Assembly: GCA_022566435.1 (NCBI GenBank)
Contig: JADFIX010000239.1
Location: 1 to 6,466 of the forward strand
Length of the DNA: 6,466 nucleotides
Reading direction: 5' to 3'
DNA from: Planctomycetota bacterium
GTDB lineage: Bacteria; Planctomycetota; Phycisphaerae; UBA1845
Shown: positions 1-5,777 of the stretch, in pieces
Layout: the number at the start of each line of letters is the position of its first letter
How positions within the stretch are numbered: the stretch's first letter is position 1
Program-made: the position numbers and the translations under genes
Notes under the pieces: generated by a model
Told to the model about the DNA's origin: nothing
Databases searched by the model: none
What the model saw: only the letters and a program-made list of their open reading frames with translations

Positions 1-556
1 AACCGCCGCCCCCGAGCAGCTTTCCGTTCGGCGTGCAGACGTAAATACCCTGACGCGTACCGCCCTTCGCTCGGTAATGACCGTGGTCGGCGATCGATTG
101 AAAGAAGCGGGATTCCGGATCGGCGTGGGATTGGAGCCGGAACACCTCGTCCGCGACCGGAACGAATTCGGACGACAAGCGGATGATGCGTTCATCCGTC
201 CACACGGACCGCCGGCCCGCTACCCCGTTGTTTCACGTTCGACCGAGCGGATGCCCGTTCATCATCCAAAGCAACAGGGGCTTTTGCTCGACGCTTGCCC
301 GCTCGAGTCCTTCGCCCAACGACGGACTCCATGCGATGCGCTCGAACGCAAGCTCGTCGGCTGTCGGTGAGATCAGGTCGCGCCATTTGTCGAATTCGGC
401 TTCCGTGAATTGGATTTCACTAGTTGGGAAATCGTTCGACGTGGGGCGTGAGTTTCCCGGGGAAACGCACCCACAGGCAAGGATTGTAAGACCGACGGCC
501 GCCGCCGACAGGGTCCAACGATTGGCAGTGTTTTGGATTCTGAGGATGTTGTCCAT
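1..556 (-). CDS. Thioredoxin-fold-like lipoprotein with in-frame TGA (candidate selenoprotein), 3' end outside window
   Basis: The reading frame starts at ATG 556-554 with a lipoprotein signal peptide: a hydrophobic stretch WTLSAAAVGLTILACGC gives a lipobox ending at a Cys near residue 30. I chose this start because it places the signal correctly; there is no clear Shine-Dalgarno, unlike the other genes here. After a polar linker come residues KPLLLWMMNGHPLGRT (about 92-107), which look like the first core strand of a thioredoxin fold followed by the active-site loop. Codon 108 is TGA (235-233). The same frame then continues without any stop to the window edge, beginning NNGVAGRRSVWTDERII and later reading TRQGIYVCTPNGKLL, a plausible pair of core strands. 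The TGA thus sits where thioredoxin-like proteins carry their redox Cys. Either it encodes selenocysteine or the gene is inactivated by one nonsense change. Known: bacterial Sec insertion needs selA, selB, selC, selD and a hairpin just after the UGA; a candidate hairpin is present. Family membership is from motif memory only. Confidence 0.72.
198..220 (-). promoter_or_regulatory. Candidate bacterial SECIS hairpin downstream of the in-frame UGA
   Basis: Read on the minus-strand RNA, 220-214 pairs with 210-204 to give a 7-bp stem (five Watson-Crick, two G-U pairs) closing a GGC loop at 213-211. The loop lies 19 nt after the UGA and has G in its first two positions, as bacterial SECIS elements usually do. 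An alternative hairpin, GTCC-GTGT-GGAC (209-198), also begins its loop with G. The region is GC-rich, so one stem by chance is not surprising; no folding energy was computed. Confidence 0.3.
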
Positions 557-655
557 CTGCGAGAACATACAGAACGTCGACAGGATGAACAAGAACCCGC
601 CGGCGAAACGGCATGAGCAAGGATCGTGCGCCACGACACGTGGAATGATGGGTGC

Positions 656-766
656 CGCGCGTGCCATGGTCAAGCGCAGCGCCGCCATGCGGGATTTGAG
701 AGACGGCATGGCGGCGCCCGGGAATACCGGGCTTGGCCATGGCACCCTCGACTTCGGTAGGGCGCG
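656..766. repeat. Compact branched palindromic element (possible structured RNA or palindromic repeat)
   Basis: Nested complementary arms fold almost the whole stretch. Helix 656-660/762-766 (CGCGC/GCGCG) stacks on helix 661-675/731-745 (15 bp, one T-G wobble at 670/736). That encloses a perfect 12-bp stem, GCGCCGCCATGC at 679-690 with 706-717, and a 4-bp stem CCGG at 718-721 with 727-730. A further small hairpin sits at 746-761. Only 676-678 and the hairpin loops are unpaired. It lies between the stop of the secreted-protein gene and the lipoprotein start. It could be a 3'-end or 5'-UTR RNA structure, or a REP/MITE-like mobile palindrome. The single wobble is T-G on the plus strand and A-C on the minus strand, which mildly favours a plus-strand RNA. 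No T-tract follows it, so a simple intrinsic terminator is unlikely. Confidence 0.6.
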
Positions 767-791
767 TGCCTGTCCTGGACGCACCTCTATC

Positions 792-1349
792 CTACTTGCC
801 GGCCGCGTGTTGACGCCGGACCTTGATCGTCAAGCCGGCGAGAAGCGCGACCACGATGATAGCCAAGCCCCATCCGGACACGGTGGGCACCACTCCGTCG
901 TCTATACAATCGTCGTCGATCTCGAAACTGGCACATGCGGTGTCGTTAACTGTGAAGTCCGCGTTTGTGTATTCGACGCAGGCCTGGTAGGTCCCGTTTG
1001 GCACCTGGGCCTGGTTGGCGTAGTTGCAGCCGACTTGCCCGGTTCCGTCATTGAGCTGGTCCCACGAGAACGACGCGCTTCCGCCTTGAGCCAGCGGGGT
1101 GATCGCCAAGGTGACACAAGCAGGCCTGAATACCTCGTTTCCCTGGGCGTCTTTGATAATCCAGGGGCCGCCATTTCTAAGGTTGATGAGGTTGCAGTTC
1201 GTGTTGGTGATGGTGAACCCAACCTGTTCTCCCTTTGTGTAGCAGTTCTTTCCGGTCGTCACGACGGCACAGTCTAGAGCCGCTTGCACTCTTGCACTGC
1301 CGACGAACACAAACAGAAATGCGGTCAAACCTACGATTTGCAGTTTCAT
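792..1349 (-). CDS. Secreted Cys-rich protein with BsuPI-like beta domain and IPTL-CTERM-type sorting tail
   Basis: The start is ATG 1349-1347, with a strong Shine-Dalgarno GGAGGG (1361-1356) six bases upstream, giving 185 aa. Residues 1-24 are a signal peptide (MKLQIVGLTAFLFVFVGSAR then VQA). Residues 27-147 resemble the BsuPI / intracellular proteinase inhibitor type of Ig-like beta sandwich: a GEQVGFTITNTN strand, a KDAQGNEVFRP hairpin, FSWDQLND, then a VPNGTYQACVEY strand. Eight cysteines (27, 36, 52, 78, 108, 124, 139, 148) suggest disulfides outside the cytoplasm. The C-terminus has a VPTVSGWG motif (154-161), a hydrophobic helix and a final RR, the architecture of IPTL-CTERM / PEP-CTERM-like surface sorting signals, which a membrane protease would process. 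Actual inhibitor activity is not implied. It is an ATGA neighbour of a possible leader ORF upstream. Confidence 0.88.
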   Translation of the reverse strand: MKLQIVGLTAFLFVFVGSARVQAALDCAVVTTGKNCYTKGEQVGFTITNTNCNLINLRNGGPWIIKDAQGNEVFRPACVTLAITPLAQGGSASFSWDQLNDGTGQVGCNYANQAQVPNGTYQACVEYTNADFTVNDTACASFEIDDDCIDDGVVPTVSGWGLAIIVVALLAGLTIKVRRQHAAGK

Positions 1350-1528
1350 GAATTGCCCTCCTTCGCTTGTTCGAGCTGAACCGGTAACTGAGGAAACCCA
1401 AACGCGACGCAGACGGCCACAGTTGCGGCCACACGGACAATCACACAGCCCATGACGGCGCACGGGAAATCTGCAAGACGGCCCCCTCCAATCTTCAGTC
1501 GCGCACATAATCCATCTTCTTGAGGCAT
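1346..1528 (-). CDS. Possible 60-aa leader ORF overlapping the secreted-protein start
   Basis: From ATG 1528-1526 the frame reads 60 codons and ends in TGA (1348-1346), which overlaps the ATG of the secreted-protein gene as ATGA, a typical sign of translational coupling. A shorter version could start at ATG 1453-1451 (35 aa). The segment GCVIVRVAATVAVCVAFGF (27-45 of the longer form) is hydrophobic enough to be a membrane helix. No family is recognised. The ribosome site before 1528 is weak (GAGA). The ORF begins about 35 nt after the start point predicted from the candidate promoter. It may equally be a chance frame inside a long 5' leader. Confidence 0.28.
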   Translation of the reverse strand: MPQEDGLCARLKIGGGRLADFPCAVMGCVIVRVAATVAVCVAFGFPQLPVQLEQAKEGNS

Positions 1529-1559
1529 TATTCTCTGGGCAAGAATCCGCCCGACGACA

Positions 1560-1580
1560 CTAACGCATATTCTAACGCAT
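1560..1580. repeat. Short direct repeat CTAACGCAT x2, 12-bp spacing
   Basis: CTAACGCAT occurs at 1560-1568 and again at 1572-1580. On the minus strand the copies read ATGCGTTAG, on either side of and overlapping the proposed -10 box. Repeats spaced about one helical turn apart over a promoter are typical of operator half-sites; this role is inferred. Confidence 0.45.
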
Positions 1581-1598
1581 TCAGATCCCAACCCGCAA
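1569..1598 (-). promoter_or_regulatory. Candidate sigma70-type promoter for the secreted-protein gene
   Basis: On the minus strand TTGCGG (1598-1593) is followed after 18 bases by TAGAAT (1574-1569). Transcription would begin near 1562, leaving a leader of about 213 nt before the ATG at 1349. The -10 box is straddled by a direct repeat. The match is ordinary in strength and not tested. Confidence 0.35.
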
Positions 1599-1743
1599 GC
1601 AGAAAACAAGGTGGTAAAGAAATACTGGATTCGCAGCGTCAGCGGGAATTGAGGGTCCAGTGATAAATCGGCACCTGCGTACTCGCACGAGGTGTATCTA
1701 CTCTGATGGCGTGTCGATTTCGAACACCTGGGTGCCGCGCTTG

Positions 1744-1822
1744 CCGCGAAGCGGAAGTGTGTTCTATGCAGCCTGAAAGGCTGTTAGAGAATTGGTGTGG
1801 GCAAGTCCCGCCGTAGCGGGAC
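1744..1822. repeat. Cluster of three small hairpins in intergenic DNA
   Basis: Three perfect hairpins follow one another: CCGC-GAA-GCGG (1744-1754), CAGCCT-GAA-AGGCTG (1769-1783) and GTCCCGC-CGTA-GCGGGAC (1805-1822). The last resembles palindromes I associate with dispersed intergenic repeats in planctomycete genomes, but that is memory, not a search. The surrounding stretch 1613-1958 has no convincing gene. Confidence 0.45.
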
Positions 1823-1958
1823 GCCGAAGCTTAAGGCCATTGGGTTCCATCCGCCGCCACTGAATTCACCGCGACAGAACGGGGCAATTATGACGGTTTG
1901 ACGGCATCGAGTCTAGAGAAGCGAGTGCGGAGTGTTCATCCGATCGGCCGCGGCCGGT

Positions 1959-2378
1959 CTATTCAATCCGAAGTCGGGTGCGGCGTTGCTTGATCGCCGT
2001 TTGATGTAGGATTCCGCCACAAACATGACGCGGCGTGAACTTGATCGGCTCCATCTGCTCGATGTCGTCCGTCTCCATATGGTGGCTGAGCGCCTTTCGA
2101 GCCTCACCCGTGAGAATTCCAGTCAGCAACCGATCGTTGCCTTCGCCTTCTGTCGCCACCACCACATACCACACCCGGACGCTTTTCGTTTTGCTCTGAT
2201 CGGGCGGAGGATGCTTGCATTGATTGGCAGGTATCAAGAATGATAGCAGCGACAGGTCGCCGGTTGTAAAGGAGACGCCCAGCCGTACAAGGCTTTCACC
2301 GTCGCACTTTCCGTTGCCATCGCAGCAGGGCGGTGCTAGGTCCATGGTTACTTTGCTGGTTTCAGCGAGTACTGACAC
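1959..2378 (-). CDS. Hypothetical protein, 139 aa, possibly a truncated relic
   Basis: I do not recognise a family. The GTG start at 2378-2376 is preceded by GGAG nine bases upstream; ATG 2345-2343 is an alternative start and gives 128 aa. The frame is actually open further upstream to about 2486 without a better start, so the N-terminus could be missing. The protein reads like a real one: a Cys/Gly/Asp-rich segment PPCCDGNGKCDGES (16-29), then VRLGVSFTTGDLSLLSFLI and SVRVWYVVVATEGEG, which look like beta strands. It ends in a basic tail, KQRRTRLRIE. There is no signal peptide or membrane helix. It stands alone, with more than 390 bases of non-coding DNA on each side. A short conserved domain or the remains of a larger gene are both possible. 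Confidence 0.45.
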   Translation of the reverse strand: MSVLAETSKVTMDLAPPCCDGNGKCDGESLVRLGVSFTTGDLSLLSFLIPANQCKHPPPDQSKTKSVRVWYVVVATEGEGNDRLLTGILTGEARKALSHHMETDDIEQMEPIKFTPRHVCGGILHQTAIKQRRTRLRIE

Positions 2379-2561
2379 GCCAATCGACTCCGTTTTACAT
2401 TCCTCCGAGCGTCTCGTTTGCTGCGAGCATACGAGATGGATATCGCGTGTACCGTACGGAGAGGATAGCTGTCGCTGCCCATCCAGTCAACGGCGGCTGA
2501 AGAGAACGGTCGCGAGTGAGCCGGCTCATGGTCAACCCGTAATTTTGAGGTTGGCGATGCT

Positions 2562-2692
2562 CTAGTGTAGTTTGTCACGCTGTTTGCATCTTATCCGAGC
2601 CCGACCGTGAGGGAGCGGAACGCATTGGACGACCCGAAAGCCTCAAGAACGGCATCGCACCATGATGCACCATTTATGAATCACTACACTAG
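2562..2692. repeat. Inverted-repeat-bounded intergenic segment (possible MITE-like element)
   Basis: CTAGTGTAGT at 2562-2571 is exactly complementary to ACTACACTAG at 2683-2692, so 131 bp are bounded by 10-bp inverted repeats. Outside them the flanks are weakly similar in inverted orientation (GCGAT on both sides). The interior has no ORF of note but includes AGCCCGACCGTGAGGGAG (2598-2615), a string I associate with repetitive intergenic DNA in planctomycetes. No target-site duplication is obvious. Confidence 0.35.
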
Positions 2693-2704
2693 GACGGATC
2701 GCGG

Positions 2705-2722
2705 CGTGGCGAATGAGCCACG
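2705..2722. repeat. Hairpin downstream of the flotillin gene
   Basis: CGTGGC (2705-2710) and GCCACG (2717-2722) pair perfectly around a 6-base loop, 73-90 bases past the flotillin stop. On the minus strand no T-run follows, so it may be an RNA-processing or repeat hairpin rather than an intrinsic terminator. The rest of 2379-2794 shows no convincing gene. Confidence 0.35.
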
Positions 2723-2794
2723 GCGCAGCGAGTCAATTGCTGTCCCGCCGCACGGTGCACGAAGTTGGAGGCTGTTTACCAGAAGGAGCCGTAG

Positions 2795-4144
2795 CTACCC
2801 GGCCGATGTCGGGTCTTTCGGCGAGTCCGCCACCACCGCGCCATCGTCTCTGGAAGCCACGTTCCCCACAATGGATTGACTTAGCTTGCGAAGATCGACG
2901 CCGAGCACGCTTTCGAGCATTCCGATGGATTCGGATAGGACCTTGGCCCGACTCATCGCCGCACCGGCGATGGCGTTTCCGTTTCCACTATCGAACACCG
3001 TGACGTTACCCAGGTTGATGTTGTCCACGGACTTGGCGAACTCACTGACCACACCCGGCATCATTTCGACCAGCATGACCTTCAACGCGTCCGGGTTCGC
3101 CTGGATGGCACGACCGATGGCCTCAATGGACGACGCACGGGCCTTGCCCTCTTCCAGCACCGAGGCCGCGTCGCCCTTGGCTTTCGCCAGGGCCACATCG
3201 CGGGCCGCGAGGGCGGATGCCACCTCGGTGGCATTGAGTCGCGCCTGCTCGGCTTCGGCCGCCGCCTCCTGCTGTTGGGTTTCCTTGATCGCCGCTTCCC
3301 GTGCCAGTTCCGCCTTGCGAATGCGTAGTGCGTTCTCGGCCTCGGCAATCGCTTTCTCCGCCGTAAGCCGGGCTTCCTCGGCTTTGCGGTTTGATATGGC
3401 CTCGGTGGTCTTCGCCTCCGCATCGCGTATGGCCTTGGCTTGCCGAGCGGCGGCACTGGCTTCCGCTTCCTTGATGACCGCCTCGGAGGCACGTGCCGCT
3501 TCCGCTTTGCGGGCCTCGGAGATCACTTCAGCGCGGGCTTTGCGGGCGATCGACTCCAGATATTGCTGCTCGTCGTGGACGTTTTGAATGTTGACACTGT
3601 CGATGATCAAGCCGAGTTTTCTGAAGTCGTCGGTGACTTCGTTCATGACCGTGGTGACGAACTTGTCCCGGTCTTCGACGATCTCTTCCGGGGTCATCTT
3701 GCCGATCACCGCACGGATTCCGCCTTCGAGCGTTTCTCGTGCGACACGCTGCAGTTCCGCCGGCGTTTGGCCTAGGAATCGCTCGATCGCGTTACCGCGT
3801 TCCGACGGATCGGATGAAACTTTGACGTTCGCCACACCGGTGACTTGAATCGGCATCATCGTACCGCCGCCGGATTGGGCACTGACATCCAACGCCACCT
3901 GCATATTGCGCAGGCTCAGGCGGGCGACCTTCTCCAGGATTGGAATCACGATCGTGCGACCGCCGATCAGCGTGCGGTAGCCCTGTCCGTCGCGCTGCCG
4001 CTTGCCGCTGATGATGAGCATCTCGGAAGGATTCCCTACCTGTACAAGCTTCAGCACTGTCAGAATGACCGAGATGACCAGAAACGCGAAGAACAAGCCC
4101 AAAACCACACCGGTACTCGACTGTCCAAGTAATCCGTATACCAT
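2795..4144 (-). CDS. Flotillin-like protein (SPFH domain)
   Basis: This 449-aa protein organises membrane microdomains as a large oligomer on the inner face of the membrane. Residues 10-34 form an N-terminal membrane segment. Residues 35-200 are the SPFH/band-7 domain, with the flotillin-typical stretch NPSEMLIISGK (38-48), IGGRTIVIPILEKVARLSL (60-78) and DSVNIQNVHDE (182-192). Residues 200-345 are a long Ala/Glu/Lys/Arg-rich coiled coil. Residues 346-430 match the conserved flotillin C-terminus (AIQANPDALKVMLVEMMPG, then KSVDNINLGNVTVFDSGNGN). Length lies between Bacillus FloA (about 330) and FloT (about 510), and the architecture is FloT-like. The start ATG 4144-4142 has AGGAG (4156-4152) seven bases upstream, and that motif overlaps the TAG stop of the NfeD-like gene, implying translational coupling. 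The Ala-rich coiled coil also opens long false frames on the plus strand. Confidence 0.95.
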   Translation of the reverse strand: MVYGLLGQSSTGVVLGLFFAFLVISVILTVLKLVQVGNPSEMLIISGKRQRDGQGYRTLIGGRTIVIPILEKVARLSLRNMQVALDVSAQSGGGTMMPIQVTGVANVKVSSDPSERGNAIERFLGQTPAELQRVARETLEGGIRAVIGKMTPEEIVEDRDKFVTTVMNEVTDDFRKLGLIIDSVNIQNVHDEQQYLESIARKARAEVISEARKAEAARASEAVIKEAEASAAARQAKAIRDAEAKTTEAISNRKAEEARLTAEKAIAEAENALRIRKAELAREAAIKETQQQEAAAEAEQARLNATEVASALAARDVALAKAKGDAASVLEEGKARASSIEAIGRAIQANPDALKVMLVEMMPGVVSEFAKSVDNINLGNVTVFDSGNGNAIAGAAMSRAKVLSESIGMLESVLGVDLRKLSQSIVGNVASRDDGAVVADSPKDPTSAG

Positions 4145-4154
4145 CGTCCATCTC

Positions 4155-4865
4155 CTATTTCTTGTGAGTCAGAAACTCGAACTCTTTACGCGAGACCACC
4201 TCGGCCACGCCGCCGCGGTAGGCCACAACACCGACTTCGTCCCCCACGCTGAATGTCGTATCGGGATGCTTGGCAACGGCCGGCACGAACCGCTCGCGCG
4301 AGCGGACCGAAATGGCGATCTCGCCCTTTCGCGGGTGGGTAATGGTGGCCGACACGCGCCCGATTTTGTCCGTATAGTCCGCATCCGTCGTCGCACTATT
4401 GCTGGAACTTCGTTTCAGCTTGCGGAACAGTTGATGCACGCCCTGTCCGACGAGCAGCCCGCCGAGGGCGGCGACGCCGGCCGTGGTCGTCGGACTGTTA
4501 TCCGATAGGTACGTGAGGACGACGCCCAGTACGCCGAAGACGGCGGTGAAGTAGACCACGAAACGAATCGACAGCCAAGCGGTCAGTGACGCGGCATCGG
4601 TATATCCGGAATCGAAATGGGCATCAGCGCCGGCCGCCACATCCACGTCGATTTCGCCTGCGTCCACGTCCACATCGACTTCGACGTCCGCTTCCACATC
4701 GAGCCCGCCCGCGGCGTCGACATCGAAGTCGGCGTCGGCATGTCCGCCGAACGCTCCGAGCATGGAAAAGGCCAGCAGACTTCCGCCGACGATCATGCAG
4801 ATCCAATAAAGGACGGTCAGATCGGGAAAGGCGACTGCTAATGTCAGGTAATTGAGACCGATCAC
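4155..4865 (-). CDS. Membrane protein with NfeD/YuaF-like C-terminal OB fold, flotillin partner
   Basis: I place the start at GTG 4865-4863 because AGGAGGT (4878-4872) lies six bases upstream and the protein then begins directly with a membrane segment; 236 aa. An in-frame start at 4943 would add 26 residues with no signal. Membrane helices: about 17-40, 97-120 and 125-143. Residues 42-85 between the first and second helix are an unusual acidic stretch built of Asp-Val/Asp-Ala steps. Residues 164-233 form the OB-fold domain (DKIGRVSATITHPRKGEIAI ... FSVGDEVGVVAYRGGVAEVV), as in NfeD proteins and Bacillus YuaF. These are known to be encoded beside, and to work with, SPFH/flotillin proteins. 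The flotillin gene follows after 10 bases, so the two form an operon. The exact subfamily is uncertain; it has no visible ClpP-like protease domain. Confidence 0.88.
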   Translation of the reverse strand: MIGLNYLTLAVAFPDLTVLYWICMIVGGSLLAFSMLGAFGGHADADFDVDAAGGLDVEADVEVDVDVDAGEIDVDVAAGADAHFDSGYTDAASLTAWLSIRFVVYFTAVFGVLGVVLTYLSDNSPTTTAGVAALGGLLVGQGVHQLFRKLKRSSSNSATTDADYTDKIGRVSATITHPRKGEIAISVRSRERFVPAVAKHPDTTFSVGDEVGVVAYRGGVAEVVSRKEFEFLTHKK

Positions 4866-5021
4866 CGCGCTACCTCCTGATACGATGGATCCGATCGAAT
4901 CGACGCGTAAGCAAATCGCCTCGGCGTCGTCCAACGCTTCCAATAAAGTCTACAACTTTCCGGACCGCTTGCCTATTTGAATAAAATGCTCTTTTCCTAA
5001 CGGCCTGCGGGCCCGTAATCG

Positions 5022-5041
5022 ACCGCCGGGTGCGGTTTTTT
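5022..5041 (+). terminator. Rho-independent-like terminator on the plus strand
   Basis: ACCGC (5022-5026) and GCGGT (5032-5036) form a 5-bp GC-rich stem with a CGGGT loop, followed by six T (5036-5041). It faces no recognisable plus-strand gene, so it may end a lost gene or a small RNA, or insulate the divergent NfeD-flotillin promoter region (4866-5020). Confidence 0.45.
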
Positions 5042-5078
5042 GTGCGAGATTGTCGTGAAGTGTTGGATTCGTGTGTAG

Positions 5079-5414
5079 GGGCCGCCACAAAGGATCAAAC
5101 CGAGTCGGCCAGAGCGTTTCCCGTTTCTGTGGTTACTCCGGAAGTTCGGCGGGCAGTTCAAATCGATGGACACTCCCGGAAGACGCGGTCGGCCGGAGAT
5201 GGTCCAGTTTGTCTTCCCCAGCACGACCGGGGGTCCGCTTTGCGACGACAACTTCCACCGCAGGGTGTTCTGCAAACCGATCGAATTGGCCGACGTACCG
5301 CGGTTCCGGTTCCGCGATATCCGGCACACGTTCGCAAGCCTGTTGCTATTGCAAGGCGAGTCCGTGCAGTACGTCAAGGAGCAAGTGCAACGGTCCGGAC
5401 GGAGTGTTTGCTAG
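5079..5414 (+). pseudogene. Tyrosine recombinase (phage integrase family) C-terminal remnant
   Basis: The frame opens after TAG 5076-5078; the first ATG is at 5166. It encodes VQFVFPSTTGGPLCDDNF, then RFRFRDIRHTFASLLLLQGE and VQYVKEQ. This is the catalytic-domain signature of tyrosine recombinases, in which (H/R)xxR supplies an active-site Arg; here the first position is Arg (RDIR). In intact relatives YVKEQ is followed by LGH and, some 20-30 residues later, the nucleophilic Tyr. Here the frame turns into VQRSGRSVC and stops at TAG 5412-5414, so both the GH motif and the Tyr are missing. The N-terminal DNA-binding half and the first catalytic Arg are also absent. It is therefore a dead fragment marking an old integration. 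No recognisable tRNA or att repeat is beside it. Confidence 0.75.
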
Positions 5415-5705
5415 GGACAGGCGTCGTTCGGTTCCAGCACCCGGATCACACGCGTCGATCTTGCATGCGCTGTTGGAAACGGGTATGATAACGACGAGGA
5501 GGCTCGGTGACGTTGCTGAGCAGACGCCATTTGGGAAATGTCGGTTGATATCGAAAAATAATGCAATTCCAGCAACCAACTTGCAGGCAACAAGGATGAG
5601 TGCAGTCGAGTATTCAAAACCCTCGAACACGATGCCGAATTCCGAAATCTTCTCCGAAAATTTCCGAAGATCGAGCGATTTCACGATAGCAGTAAAAACG
5701 AACAA
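5346..5705 (-). CDS. MauE/DoxX-like membrane protein fragment, probably a remnant
   Basis: The frame is open from 5777 down to the TAG stop at 5348-5346. It reads RLLLWFLGGLFVFTAIVKSL (5732 to 5673), LRKFSEKISEFG, then ALILVACKLVAGIALFFDI. This order of helix, Lys and helix resembles MauE / DoxX-type small membrane proteins, which often act with thiol-redox or methylamine enzymes. No ATG or GTG starts it; the only annotatable start is TTG 5705, which cuts the first helix. The last 23 codons lie antisense to the integrase remnant and lose family character after about 5530. The DNA is AT-richer than the neighbouring genes. I read this as a truncated, probably non-functional gene joined to the mobile-element scar. 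Family assignment is tentative. Confidence 0.38.
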   Translation of the reverse strand: MFVFTAIVKSLDLRKFSEKISEFGIVFEGFEYSTALILVACKLVAGIALFFDINRHFPNGVCSATSPSLLVVIIPVSNSACKIDACDPGAGTERRLSLANTPSGPLHLLLDVLHGLALQ

Positions 5706-5777
5706 ACCACCCAGAAACCATAACAGTAATCGGTAGCAGCAAACGAGATGGCTCGATTTATTTGCACAACATCCCTT

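Noticed and set aside
233..784. Longer version of the lipoprotein starting at GTG 784 (with AGGA upstream)
   Set aside because: It would put about 76 residues before the lipoprotein signal and translate through the branched palindrome; the start at 556 gives a normal lipoprotein.
183..1277. Long plus-strand open frame of 364 codons
   Set aside because: It runs antisense to both the lipoprotein and the secreted protein, which have clear signal peptides and domains; its own translation has no recognisable pattern.
1801..1830. CRISPR repeat
   Set aside because: The palindrome occurs once in the window, with no spaced copies.
2886..3587. Long plus-strand open frame (233 codons) antisense to the flotillin
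   Set aside because: Ser/Ala-rich translation is the mirror of the Ala/Glu/Lys coiled coil codons; no ribosome site or family resemblance.
5041..5100. tRNA-like T-loop next to the integrase remnant as an attachment site
   Set aside because: GTTGGATTCG loosely resembles a T-arm, but no acceptor stem or anticodon arm can be built.
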